Shown here: positions 54,444-63,209 of the stretch, one piece after another
Position numbering within the stretch: position 1 is the stretch's first letter
How the letters are laid out: every line of letters starts with the position of its first letter
Assembly: GCF_017086445.1 (NCBI RefSeq)
Contig: NZ_CP070968.1
Location: 1,736,001 to 1,800,000, forward strand
DNA from: Brevundimonas fontaquae
Lineage (GTDB): Bacteria; Pseudomonadota; Alphaproteobacteria; Caulobacterales; Caulobacteraceae
Direction of reading: 5' to 3'
DNA length: 64,000 nt
Program-made: the position numbers and the translations under genes
The notes under the pieces: model-generated
Told to the model about the DNA's origin: nothing
The model's input: the letters and a program-made list of their open reading frames with translations, nothing else
Database searches by the model: none

Positions 54444-55344
54444 GGTTTTGCTCCTGCACGCCGGTCCAGCCGGTTTCGCTCATGAAGACGTCTTCCAGGT
54501 CCGCGCCGATCCAGCGGGCTTCTTCGATATCGACTCCGCCCTCGACCAGAGCCTTGATGGCGGCGGCGGCTTCGCTACGCGACACGGCGGCCACAAGTGC
54601 ATCGCCCTCCAGCGTCGCGCGCTCGCCCAGCACGGACATGGCCTTCGCCAGCGGCGTGACCGACAGGCGCAGACGCTCGCCCGAGGCGGTCAGGTCGGAG
54701 ACGCGGCCCTCGGTGATCACCTTGCCCTTGTTGAAGATGGCGACGCGGTCGCAGACGCGCTGGACCTCCTGAAGCTGGTGGCTGGCCAGGATGACGGTCA
54801 CGCCGTCGTGGTCGGCCAGGCTGCGGATCAGGGCGCGCATCTCTTGGATGCCGGGCGGATCCATGCCGCTGGTCGGTTCATCCAGAATGACCAGATCCGG
54901 CTTGGTCATCAGGGCGGCGGCGACCCCCAGGCGTTGCAGCATGCCGACCGAAAAACCCTTCACCCGGCGATTGGCCGCCTCGGTCAGGCCGACGCGTTGC
55001 AGCCAGTCAGCGATCTCGGCCGAGGACACGCCGCCATGGGCGCGGGCCAGCCATTCCAGCACCTGGCGGGCGGTCATGAAAGGAGGGAAGCGCGGGGTCT
55101 CGATCATCGAGCCCATGCGCCGCATCGAGGCCGGATCGCCGATCCGACCGCCCATCACCGTGGCCTCGCCCTCGGTCGGACGAATCAGACCCAACAGGGT
55201 GCGAAACAGCGTCGATTTGCCCGCACCATTGGGACCCAGAATGCCGTAGACCCCGCCGCGCGGGATCGACAACGTCAGGCCGTCCAAGGCCTTTACCGTC
55301 CCATAGGTCTTGGTCAGGCCGCGAATGTCGATGACGGTTTCCAT
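54433..55344 (-). CDS. ABC transporter ATP-binding protein
   Basis: The 303-residue protein from ATG 55344 has Walker A GPNGAGKST, a Q-loop, signature segment FSVGMLQRLGVAAAL (SVGMLQ rather than the usual LSGGQ), Walker B LVILDEPTSGMD and the H-loop SHQLQEV. It belongs to the CcmA/ABC-2 exporter ATPase group and partners the following permease. No strong Shine-Dalgarno is present; a perfect palindrome CGCCAAGCTTGGCG occupies 55346-55359, exactly where the ribosome site should be. It is divergent from the TPR gene. Confidence 0.93.
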   Translation of the reverse strand: METVIDIRGLTKTYGTVKALDGLTLSIPRGGVYGILGPNGAGKSTLFRTLLGLIRPTEGEATVMGGRIGDPASMRRMGSMIETPRFPPFMTARQVLEWLARAHGGVSSAEIADWLQRVGLTEAANRRVKGFSVGMLQRLGVAAALMTKPDLVILDEPTSGMDPPGIQEMRALIRSLADHDGVTVILASHQLQEVQRVCDRVAIFNKGKVITEGRVSDLTASGERLRLSVTPLAKAMSVLGERATLEGDALVAAVSRSEAAAAIKALVEGGVDIEEARWIGADLEDVFMSETGWTGVQEQNRAG

Positions 55345-55345
55345 A

Positions 55346-55359
55346 CGCCAAGCTTGGCG
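55346..55359 (-). promoter_or_regulatory. Perfect 14-base palindrome over the ABC ATPase ribosome-binding region
   Basis: CGCCAAGCTTGGCG is symmetric and lies 1-15 bases upstream of the ATPase start codon. It could be an operator or a hairpin that blocks translation. No SD-like AGGAG is visible nearby. The last ten bases AAGCTTGGCG recur just before the start codon of the 39-residue gene (52624-52633). Confidence 0.35.
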
Positions 55360-55503
55360 AGTGAACGCCGGTCGCACAAGCCGTCGCGTGGTCGTCGTCC
55401 ATTAAGTTTAGGCAATGGTTGGGATCGCCGCCCCCTGCGCGAGCTGCATTTGGCGCTAGGCGTTTTTGAGCGCACACTGGTCGCCAGAGGGAGAGGGGCG
55501 AAG

Positions 55504-57225
55504 ATGCGCAAAGGTCTGTGGGTCGCGACGGTTTCGGTCGCCTGTCTGATTGCGCCCGTGGCGGTCGCCGACGCCACAGCAACGGCGGCGACCCTGGCCC
55601 TGATCACCAATCCGCAGGTCTGCGGCCGAGTCGGGGCCGTCGGCGATGTCCAGCCGACACGCGACATGGTCATGGCCCCAGGCTTCGGCGACGAGGGTTT
55701 CGCGGTCGATACGAAGAACCCCGAAGCCCAGGCCTGGTTCGACCATGGCGTGCGACTGCGCTGGGCGTTCGAGCATTCGGAATCGGTGCGGGCGTTCAGG
55801 AAGGCGAGGCAGTTGGACCCGTCGTGCGGCATGTGCGCCTGGGGCGAGGCCTGGGCGATCGGGCCGAACCTGAATGGCGGCGGCGGCGATCCCGAATCGA
55901 TCGCCACAGGCCTTCGCGTTGCACGTGACGCAAGGCGTCTGGCCCGAGACGCCACATCGATGCAGCGGCAGATGATCGAGGCCCTGATTCAGCGCTATTC
56001 CGGCAAGAAGAAGACCCGCGCCCTGCGTTACGCCCGCGCCATGGACCGGATCGCAAAGCGTCACGCCGACGACGTGTCGGTCGCTTCGATCACCGCCGAC
56101 GCCTGGATGCTCCAGCCCGAGGGCGAATGGTGGGACAAGGACGGCAAACCGACCGATCCGGCCGTCACCCGCGCCATGGCGATCCTGGAGCACGCCCTGA
56201 CGGTCAAGCCGAACGATTCGGGCGCCATTCACCTGTATATCCACCTGACCGAATGGTCGGACGACCCGCACAGGGCGCTGGCCTATGGCGAGCGGCTGGC
56301 CCTGCTGGCGCCGGGCGCCAGCCATCTGGTGCATATGCCGTCGCACACCTTCTATCGGGTCGGGCGCTACAAGGACGCGATGATGTCCAACGTCAACGCC
56401 GTGGCGCTGGACAAGAGCTACGACCAACTGGTCGGCCCGCCCGGCGGCATTCGCGGCATGCGGCTGCACGCCCACAACATCCATTTCGGGATGGGCGGCG
56501 CCCTGATGGCGGGCGGGGCCGAGCGGGGACTGGAGCTGGCCGACTGGTATATGGCGACCTATCCGCAGCTGGCGGGACCGCCCGAGGCGGGCGAGGACGG
56601 CTATGTCGTCTATCGTCAGGTTATGGCGGCTGACGCCTATGCGCTTTATGGCCGGTTCGGATCGGACGCCCAGGTCGCGGCCCTGGGCGAACCGGACGCA
56701 GGCCGTCCGCTGATGCGGGTCGGTTGGCGCTATGCGCGGGGCGAGGCGGCGGCGCGGCGCGGCGATGCGGCGGCGGTTCGGGTCGAGGCCCAGGCCATCG
56801 CCGCCCTGCTGGCGGACAAGGCGTTCAAGGGCCCGATGGCGGACCGTCAGACTGGTTTCGCAGAACTGTTCCAGAATGTGCTGGAAGGCCGCGCGGCCAT
56901 GATCGATCAGGACTATCCCGCCGCCATCGCCGCCTATGCGCGGGCGGCGGCGATCCAGGCCATGGCGCCCGAGGGCGGCGATCCGCCCATGATCTGGTAT
57001 CCGACGCGCCGAAGCCTGGCCGCCGCCATGCTGGCGTCCGGCGATGCGGCGGGGGCCAAGGCCAAGATCGGCGAACTGCTGAAGGATTGGCCGAACGACC
57101 CCTACAGCTACTATGTCCTCTACCGTGCCGAACAGGCGTTGGGCGACGAGGCGGCGGCGAATGACGCCCTGCGCCATGCCGGCGTCGAATGGATCGGCGG
57201 ACAGATGAGTTTGGCCGAGGCCTAG
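55504..57225 (+). CDS. Secreted TPR-repeat protein with conserved histidines
   Basis: From ATG 55504 the protein has 573 residues with a signal peptide (MRKGLWVATVSVACLIAPVA then VADATA). The mature part includes TPR-like helices: NPEAQAWFDHGVRLRWAFEH, then SVRAFRKARQLDPSCGMCAW, AMAILEHALTVKPNDSGAIH, AIAAYARAAAIQAMAPEGGD. Histidines cluster in AIHLYIHLTEW, HLVHMPSHTFYRVGRYKDAM and LHAHNIHFGMGG, which may bind metal or be structural. This family occurs widely in proteobacteria without a known function. The upstream frame overlaps the ABC gene antisense and is a shadow. Confidence 0.82.
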   Translation: MRKGLWVATVSVACLIAPVAVADATATAATLALITNPQVCGRVGAVGDVQPTRDMVMAPGFGDEGFAVDTKNPEAQAWFDHGVRLRWAFEHSESVRAFRKARQLDPSCGMCAWGEAWAIGPNLNGGGGDPESIATGLRVARDARRLARDATSMQRQMIEALIQRYSGKKKTRALRYARAMDRIAKRHADDVSVASITADAWMLQPEGEWWDKDGKPTDPAVTRAMAILEHALTVKPNDSGAIHLYIHLTEWSDDPHRALAYGERLALLAPGASHLVHMPSHTFYRVGRYKDAMMSNVNAVALDKSYDQLVGPPGGIRGMRLHAHNIHFGMGGALMAGGAERGLELADWYMATYPQLAGPPEAGEDGYVVYRQVMAADAYALYGRFGSDAQVAALGEPDAGRPLMRVGWRYARGEAAARRGDAAAVRVEAQAIAALLADKAFKGPMADRQTGFAELFQNVLEGRAAMIDQDYPAAIAAYARAAAIQAMAPEGGDPPMIWYPTRRSLAAAMLASGDAAGAKAKIGELLKDWPNDPYSYYVLYRAEQALGDEAAANDALRHAGVEWIGGQMSLAEA

Positions 57226-57779
57226 CGCCCAAGGATGAAAACAGACGGCACGTCGCAGCGCCAAGTCTTCAGCCGCATCGTGATGGCGAAAGCCTCTATC
57301 TGTGAAAGCAAGCCTAGTCCGAAGGTGAACCACAACAGCCAGCTCGTCTGACCTGTGACAAACAGCTGAACAAAGAGCGCCCAGAGAAACAGGCAAAATA
57401 GCTTGGACAGCCAATGATGAGGCGACGCCTCGCGCCGAAAACGGGTGAAGCTGACGGCGTGGTTGGCGGCCTCCAAAATCACGAGCACCAGGATCAATGG
57501 CCCGACCACTGCCGCCAAGCCGGGATGCATCAGCCAAAGGGCCAAGGCGGCGCCCAACCAGAAGATCACGTCCGCCCGGCCATCCCAACGTCGAAGCGTC
57601 GGCGTGACGACCTTCAGCCGCCGCGCGATGACGCCGTCGAAGATGTCGGACAACACCGCCAGCGACAGCAAGATCGCGGCGGCTCCACCTGCCTGAGGCG
57701 CGATCAGCGACACGCCGACCAGCGCAGGCGCGCAGAGCAGCCGGAAGATCACCAGAACCCAAGGCAGGCGGTTCAGCAT
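57222..57779 (-). CDS. CDP-alcohol phosphatidyltransferase-family protein, motif atypical
   Basis: The 185-residue protein has about six hydrophobic segments. Its SDIFDGVIARRLKVVTPTLR segment followed by RWDGRAD matches the CDP-OH-P signature DxxDGxxARx8GxxxDxxxD, except that the expected glycine is Leu; the aspartates and AR are kept. Such enzymes join a CDP-diacylglycerol or CDP-alcohol to an alcohol. The glycine change may alter activity, so the substrate is not assigned. It starts 8 bases after the DsbA-like gene and overlaps the TPR gene end by 4 bases (CTAG). Confidence 0.72.
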   Translation of the reverse strand: MLNRLPWVLVIFRLLCAPALVGVSLIAPQAGGAAAILLSLAVLSDIFDGVIARRLKVVTPTLRRWDGRADVIFWLGAALALWLMHPGLAAVVGPLILVLVILEAANHAVSFTRFRREASPHHWLSKLFCLFLWALFVQLFVTGQTSWLLWFTFGLGLLSQIEAFAITMRLKTWRCDVPSVFILGR

Positions 57780-57787
57780 CTAAACGA

Positions 57788-58567
57788 TCAGCGCTTCGCC
57801 GCTTCGATCAGCCTGCCGATCTCGGCCGGGTCGATGCCGGGGCTGGCCTTGCCGTTGACGAAGAAGGTCGGCGTGCCGCGCAGGCGCAGGGCGGCGGCCG
57901 TGGTGTGGATGTCGGCGATGTGGCGGGTGGTGTCGGGCGCGGCGATCGCGGCCTTGGCGCGGGCCATGTCCACGCCATGCGCCGCCAGGATGGCGTCGAT
58001 CGCTTCGATCGACAGCGCCCGCTCGGTCATCAGGGCGTCATAGACCTCCAGATACTTGCCCTGCTGGTGCGCGGCCAAGGCGGCGCGGGCGGCGTATTGC
58101 GAGGTGATGTCGTCGCCGCGGTCCAGGATCGGCCAGTCCTTGAAGACGAAGCGGACCTCCGGATGCGCGGCCATCAGGGCGCGATAGTCGTGGGCCACGG
58201 CCTTGCAGCCGGGGCAGCGGAAGTCGAAGAACTCGATCACCGTGACCTTGGCGTTCGCCGGACCGAAGGCCGGATCGCGGGCGTCGGGCGCCAGGAGGCC
58301 GGCGTTGGCGGCGGCGGCCTGGTTCGTCTCCTCGACGGCGGCCTCGGCGTCCTTGGTCTGGAGCGCCATCTGCGCCTCCTGCAGCACCTCGGGATGCTCC
58401 AGCAGATAGGCGCGCACGTTCGATCCGCCGGTCAGATAGGGCGCGGCTGAAAAGCCCAGCGCGATGACCGACAGGCCCAGGGCCAGATAGCCGGCGCGGC
58501 CGCCGCTGAACCAGGCAGGCTTGGCGGTCTTGGGTTCGGGCGCAGGCGTGGGGGCGTCATCGGTCAT
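57788..58567 (-). CDS. DsbA/DsbG-like membrane-anchored thiol-disulfide oxidoreductase
   Basis: The 259-residue protein has an N-terminal membrane anchor (AGYLALGLSVIALGFSAAPY, about 25-44), a helical linker, and a thioredoxin-fold domain with VIEFFDFRCPGCKAVAHDYR, whose active site is CPGC at 118-121. The TFFVNG cis-proline region appears as RGTPTFFVNGKASPG near the end. It belongs to the group of DsbA-like proteins in alphaproteobacteria (related to the BdbD/DsbG type). It should form or shuffle disulfides in the periplasm. It lies 25 bases downstream of the M48 protease. Confidence 0.9.
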   Translation of the reverse strand: MTDDAPTPAPEPKTAKPAWFSGGRAGYLALGLSVIALGFSAAPYLTGGSNVRAYLLEHPEVLQEAQMALQTKDAEAAVEETNQAAAANAGLLAPDARDPAFGPANAKVTVIEFFDFRCPGCKAVAHDYRALMAAHPEVRFVFKDWPILDRGDDITSQYAARAALAAHQQGKYLEVYDALMTERALSIEAIDAILAAHGVDMARAKAAIAAPDTTRHIADIHTTAAALRLRGTPTFFVNGKASPGIDPAEIGRLIEAAKR

Positions 58568-58592
58568 TCAGGCTCGCAGTCGGCGTAAGGGG

Positions 58593-59993
58593 TCAGTTGA
58601 GGGTGGCGGGCCGGCGCGCGGCGTCACGGCGGTCCAGGTCGTTGAGATCGTCGGGCGTGGCGCCCGAGGCCAGGACGATATCGACGGCGCGGCGCCATTC
58701 GATCGAGCCGGGATCCAGCATGGAGCGGGCGCGCAGGGCGAACTGAGTAGCCTGTTTCTCGTCCCCGCCGGCGAAATAGTATTCGGCCGAGGCCAGGCGC
58801 GCCTCGCCCTCCTTGCCCTGCGAGGCATAGGCCTGGGCCAGCAGTCGCCAGGCCATGGTGTTGTCCTTCTCGGCGACGACGGCGTGTTTCAGCTGGTCGA
58901 TGGCCTCGTCCAGATTGGCCTTGTCGTTGGTTTCGATCAGGGCGTGGGCCAGGTTGACGCGCAGCAGGGGGGCGTCGGGCTTCAGGCGGACCGCCTCGCG
59001 GTGGGCGGCGACAGCCTCGGCCGGGCGACCTTCCTCGAACAGGATCTGGCCTTTGAGTTCCTGGAAATAGGGGTTGTTCACGTCGCCCGCGATCAGCGCG
59101 TCCACCGCCGTCAGCGCCTTGTCCGTCTGGCCGTCGCGATACCAGGCGATGGCCCGCGCATAGCGGCCGGGCAGGGAGGTGTCGGTTGACGGATAGTCGC
59201 GCAGGGTGGCGTTCGGCGCATCCATGAAGGCGTGAATCTTGGCCAGGATCAGGGCGTGCTGCGCCATACGTTCAGGGCTGTCGCGATGGTCGTAGTGCGG
59301 CTGTTCCTGCACATAGCGGCGCAGGCTCTCTATCCGGTTCGACGACAGGGGGTGGCTGCGGAAATAGGGATAGCGGCGGGCGTCGGAGAAGACCTCCTGC
59401 GAGCGGAAGTTCTCGAAGAAGGACACCAGCCCGGCGCCGGATTCACCGGCCGCCTCCAGCGCCCGCGCGCCCGAGATGTCGGCCTCGCCTTCTTGGCTCT
59501 GCATGTAATGCAGCGCGCCGAGAGCGCCGAAATACTGGCTGGAGCCGAGCAGGGCCACGCCTGCGTCCGGCGCGCCGGCGGCGATCGCCAGGGCGCCCAG
59601 CGCCATGGTCATGAACATCGGCTGTTTGCCGGCGTTCTCGGCCCCGTCGCGCAGGGTGTGGCGGTTCTTGATGTGGCCCGCCTCGTGCGCCATCACGCCC
59701 AGCAGTTCACCGGGCGTCTTGGTGCGCAGGATCAGCCCGGTGTTGACGCCCATGATCCGCCCGCGTGTCGCAAAGGCGTTCAGGTCGTTGTCGTTGACCA
59801 GCAGGACTTCGATGTCGTTGGGGTTCAGCCCCATGGCCACGAAGACCGGGTCGGCCCATTCGCGCACGATGCCCTCGACCTCGGTGTCGCGGATCAGGCT
59901 TTGTGCGGAGGCCTGGCCGGCGACGGAAACAGCCATCAAGGCCGTCGCCGCCGCCGCCAGAACGCGGGATGCAGATCGGGGAAGCCACCTCAT
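58593..59993 (-). CDS. M48 family metalloprotease with TPR repeats (BepA/YfgC-like)
   Basis: The 466-residue protein starts with a signal peptide ending QASA at about residue 30. The M48 domain carries the zinc motif HEAGH at 103-107, followed by DISGARALEAAG with the third ligand region, then SHPLSSNRIESLRRY and C-terminal TPR-like helices (from about 310). BepA-type proteases degrade or assist outer-membrane proteins such as LptD and BamA in the periplasm. GGAGTAGAG precedes ATG 59993. It leads an operon with the DsbA-like and CDP-alcohol proteins, an envelope-quality theme. Confidence 0.92.
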   Translation of the reverse strand: MRWLPRSASRVLAAAATALMAVSVAGQASAQSLIRDTEVEGIVREWADPVFVAMGLNPNDIEVLLVNDNDLNAFATRGRIMGVNTGLILRTKTPGELLGVMAHEAGHIKNRHTLRDGAENAGKQPMFMTMALGALAIAAGAPDAGVALLGSSQYFGALGALHYMQSQEGEADISGARALEAAGESGAGLVSFFENFRSQEVFSDARRYPYFRSHPLSSNRIESLRRYVQEQPHYDHRDSPERMAQHALILAKIHAFMDAPNATLRDYPSTDTSLPGRYARAIAWYRDGQTDKALTAVDALIAGDVNNPYFQELKGQILFEEGRPAEAVAAHREAVRLKPDAPLLRVNLAHALIETNDKANLDEAIDQLKHAVVAEKDNTMAWRLLAQAYASQGKEGEARLASAEYYFAGGDEKQATQFALRARSMLDPGSIEWRRAVDIVLASGATPDDLNDLDRRDAARRPATLN

Positions 59994-60052
59994 GGCTCTA
60001 CTCCAACAACGACCGGCCCCCGCCTGTATCCAGACAGTCTAATCGTGACCGA

Positions 60053-62755
60053 TCAGCGGCGCCACCACCCGCGCTTGGGCTTTTCGGGCGGTGCGACGAT
60101 CTGGTTCGGGTCTTCGGCGATGATGGCCTGAACGTCGATCTCCGGCGTGGGGGCGACGAAGGGCTCGGCCAGCACGGCCTCGGTCACCGGAACCGCCGTC
60201 GGGGCGGCGACCGGGGCGACCTCGACCGGTTCGGCGGCCAGCGCCTCGTGCGGGGTCACGTCCAGCTCTACCGGCGCGCCTTGGACCGTAGCCTCGTTCG
60301 GCTCGATGGCGGTGTCGGGATGCGGTTCGGTCGCGATCTCGACATTGGCGCTGGCCGACTTGCGGCGCACGCGACGACGCTGAGGCTCGGACGCGATGGT
60401 CGGGGCGGCCGTTTCGACGGCCTCGGTCGGCTCGACCATGACGGCCATCGGCGTCTCGGGCGAGCCGTCGGGCGGCATGCCTTCGTTGGTGGCGCGGTTC
60501 TCGACCTTGATCTCGTGGCTGACGGAACCTTCGCCACGGCCGCGACCGCGACGGCGACGACGGCGCGACCGGCCGCCTTCCTCGCCGGAGCCTTCGCCGG
60601 CGACCACTTCCAGGCCTTCGACCTCGGACTGAGCGACAGCGGGGCGTTCAGCCCGCTCGGGGCGCTCGCCGCGTTCCGGACGGCCTTCTGAGCGGCCGGG
60701 GTTCAGCGGGTCGAACCAGACATAGGGGTCGTCCAGCGACGGCGTGCGGCCGCGAACCCAGGTGTAGACGTCGCGCTCGCCATCCTCACGGACGCGGCGA
60801 CCGCCACGGCGGCCACGGCGACGGCGGCGGCCGTTTTCGTCTTCCTCATCGTCCGAGGCGTCGTCGGCGCTGACCGTATCGACGGCCTCGACGTCGGAGG
60901 TTTCCTCGTCGCGACGACCGCCGCGACGGCGACGGTTGCGCCCACGACCGCGATCGCGACCGCCTTCGTGACGTTCCGAACGTTCGCGCGGTTCGTCGTC
61001 GTCGCTGTCTTCGCGATCCAGGGATTCGACGGTGTCGTCATCGTCGTCGGCGATGATCTCCTCGTCGTCGTCCTCATCCTCGTCTTCGTACAGCGAGGCG
61101 TCGAAGTCGTCGTCGAGGTTGGGCATCTCGATCTCAGGCGCGACGAAGTCCTCGTTCGTCTCGGTGCGCTCGATATTGTGTTCGCCCTGACCCAGGCTGT
61201 CGTCGATCTGGACGATGACGTTCAGGCCGCGACGTTCCAAGAGCGACTGCAGATAGGCGCGCTTGTGGTTCAGGATGTACAGGCCGACGGCGGTGCAAAC
61301 CTTCAGCACCACGACGCCCGCCCCGTTCTTGCCGGCCTCGATGTCGACTGCGCGCAGGGTCATCAGGGCGGCGGATTCGGCCGAGCGGATGCGGCCCGTG
61401 CCCTGGCAGTGCGGGCAGGCCTCGGTCGCGCCCTCGATCACGCCCAGGCGGCGACGCTGGCGGCTGATTTCCATCAGGCCGAAGGGCGAGATGCGGCCCA
61501 TCTGGATGCGGGCGCGGTCGGAGGACAGGGCTTCCTTCAGCACGCGCTCGACGGCGCGGTTGTTCTTGCCCTCATCCATGTCGATGAAGTCGATGACGAC
61601 CAGGCCGGCGAGGTCGCGCAGGCGCAGCTGGCGGGCGGCTTCCTCGGCCGCTTCCATATTGGTTTTGAACGCTGTCTGCTCGACGTTGCGTTCCTTGGTG
61701 GCGCGGCCCGAGTTGACGTCGATGGCCACCAGGGCCTCGGTCTGGTTGATGACCAGATAGCCGCCGGACTTCAGCGGCACGACCGGTTGGTGGATCTGCG
61801 TCAGCAGTTCTTCAATGCCGTTGGCCGCGAACAGGGGCCGCGAGCCGCGATACAGGTGAACCTTCTTGGCCTGCGCCGGCATCAGCACGCGCATGAAGTC
61901 GCGCGCTTCCTTGAAGCCCTCGACGCCCTCGACCTGGATGCCGTCGAAATCCTTGTCGAACATGTCGCGCACGGCGCGGCGGACCAGGTTCTCTTCCTCG
62001 TAGATCACCGAGGGGGCGTGAGAGGCGAGGGTGGTTTCGCGGATCGTTTCCCACAGGCGCAGCAGATATTGATAGTCGCGCTTGATCTCGGCCTTGGTGC
62101 GCTTGGCGCCCGCCGTGCGGATGATCAGGCCCATGCCCTTGGGCACTTCCAGGGCCGACACCGCGCTCTTCAGGCGACGACGGTCCGAGGTGTTGGTGAT
62201 CTTTCGCGAAATGCCGCCGCCCTTGCCGGTGTTGGGCATCAGCACGCAATAGCGGCCGGCCAGCGAGAGCCAGGTGGTCAGGGCCGCGCCCTTGGCGCCG
62301 CGCTCGTCCTTGACGACCTGGACCAGCAGGATCTGGCGGCGCTTGATGACGTCTTGGATCTTGTAGCGACGCATCAGGCGGCGCTTCAGCCGCTCTTCGT
62401 CGGCCAGCGCCGATTCCGGATCGACATCGTCGCCGGTCGATTCGCGGTCGAGATCGTCCTCGTCCTCGTCGTCGTGCGCCTCGGCCATGATGGCTTCGCG
62501 GTCGGCGACGGGGATTTGGTAGTAGTCGGGGTGGATCTCGTTGAAGGCGAGGAAGCCGTGGCGATTGCCGCCGTACTCAATGAAGGCGGCCTGCAGGCTG
62601 GGCTCTACGCGGGTGACCTTGGCGAGGTAGATGTTGCCGCGAAGCTGGCGCTTCGCACGGGATTCGAAATCGAATTCCTCAATCTTGCGCCCGTCCACGA
62701 TGGCGACCCGGGTCTCCTCGGGATGCGCCGCATCGATCAGCATTGTCTTTGACAT
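60053..62755 (-). CDS. rne: Ribonuclease E
   Basis: RNase E starts mRNA decay and processes rRNA and tRNA. The 900-residue protein has an S1 domain (about 35-150) with an acidic insert at 92-125 (HDDEDEDDLDRESTGDDVDP and beyond), a 5'-sensor, and the DNase I-like domain with catalytic Asp346 (AIDVNSG) and Asp389 (IDFIDMD). The Zn-link CPHCQGTG has Cys447 and Cys450. The C-terminal half (about 540-900) is disordered and alternates acidic blocks with Arg-rich blocks, and it ends KPKRGWWRR. In Caulobacter this GWW tail recruits PNPase and the disordered half drives RNP condensates; that is established there and inferred here. Confidence 0.97.
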   Translation of the reverse strand: MSKTMLIDAAHPEETRVAIVDGRKIEEFDFESRAKRQLRGNIYLAKVTRVEPSLQAAFIEYGGNRHGFLAFNEIHPDYYQIPVADREAIMAEAHDDEDEDDLDRESTGDDVDPESALADEERLKRRLMRRYKIQDVIKRRQILLVQVVKDERGAKGAALTTWLSLAGRYCVLMPNTGKGGGISRKITNTSDRRRLKSAVSALEVPKGMGLIIRTAGAKRTKAEIKRDYQYLLRLWETIRETTLASHAPSVIYEEENLVRRAVRDMFDKDFDGIQVEGVEGFKEARDFMRVLMPAQAKKVHLYRGSRPLFAANGIEELLTQIHQPVVPLKSGGYLVINQTEALVAIDVNSGRATKERNVEQTAFKTNMEAAEEAARQLRLRDLAGLVVIDFIDMDEGKNNRAVERVLKEALSSDRARIQMGRISPFGLMEISRQRRRLGVIEGATEACPHCQGTGRIRSAESAALMTLRAVDIEAGKNGAGVVVLKVCTAVGLYILNHKRAYLQSLLERRGLNVIVQIDDSLGQGEHNIERTETNEDFVAPEIEMPNLDDDFDASLYEDEDEDDDEEIIADDDDDTVESLDREDSDDDEPRERSERHEGGRDRGRGRNRRRRGGRRDEETSDVEAVDTVSADDASDDEEDENGRRRRRGRRGGRRVREDGERDVYTWVRGRTPSLDDPYVWFDPLNPGRSEGRPERGERPERAERPAVAQSEVEGLEVVAGEGSGEEGGRSRRRRRRGRGRGEGSVSHEIKVENRATNEGMPPDGSPETPMAVMVEPTEAVETAAPTIASEPQRRRVRRKSASANVEIATEPHPDTAIEPNEATVQGAPVELDVTPHEALAAEPVEVAPVAAPTAVPVTEAVLAEPFVAPTPEIDVQAIIAEDPNQIVAPPEKPKRGWWRR

Positions 62756-63209
62756 GGAAAGTCTCTCTCTGGCGCGCGCAGGCCGACCGTCCCGGATCTC
62801 CGGACAGGGTCATGGCGGCTCGCCGAATGAAGGTGAGGGCCGGCGCGCGCGACATCCCCTCGCCGAGAACGGCGAAGAAGGCTTGATCAAGCCGTTGGGG
62901 AACGCAGGCGGAAAGGCCCATTAAGTCGTCGGTCCTGAACCGGGCGCGCCAATCCCTTGGGAAGGCCGCGTCCCTGGTCCGCTCTTCGAACCATCGGCCA
63001 GGCCGGGGTGGTTCTAGGATTGGTGAAAGTCAACGCCGCGAGGAGGGCGCGCCAAGATCCGCAAAGGCGAAATCGGCGCGATCGGTTCGCGAGCGGTCAC
63101 AGCATAGTCATGCAACGGGAGAATTAAAAGGCGCTCGCCTTAACCCCCTGAATACGAGCCTCTGTCATGATGAGGTTCAAGTAGGCTTAAACCGGGTTCG
63201 CCGACGCAG
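62756..63209. other. 454-base divergent region between rne and amiC
   Basis: No convincing coding frame lies here. It must hold the rne promoter and leader, which in many bacteria is the site of RNase E self-control, and the amiC promoter. A small GTCC/GGAC inverted repeat occurs at about 62788-62805, near the rne start. I found no promoter that I would defend. Confidence 0.5.

Noticed and set aside
53556..54485. A plus-strand frame of 309 codons antisense to the ABC permease
   Set aside because: Rich in Gln, Arg, His and Asp with no domain; it is the shadow of a membrane protein gene.
63120..63180. TTAA repeats near amiC that might be CtrA sites
   Set aside because: The TTAA copies are 12 bases apart rather than the 7 expected for a CtrA box.
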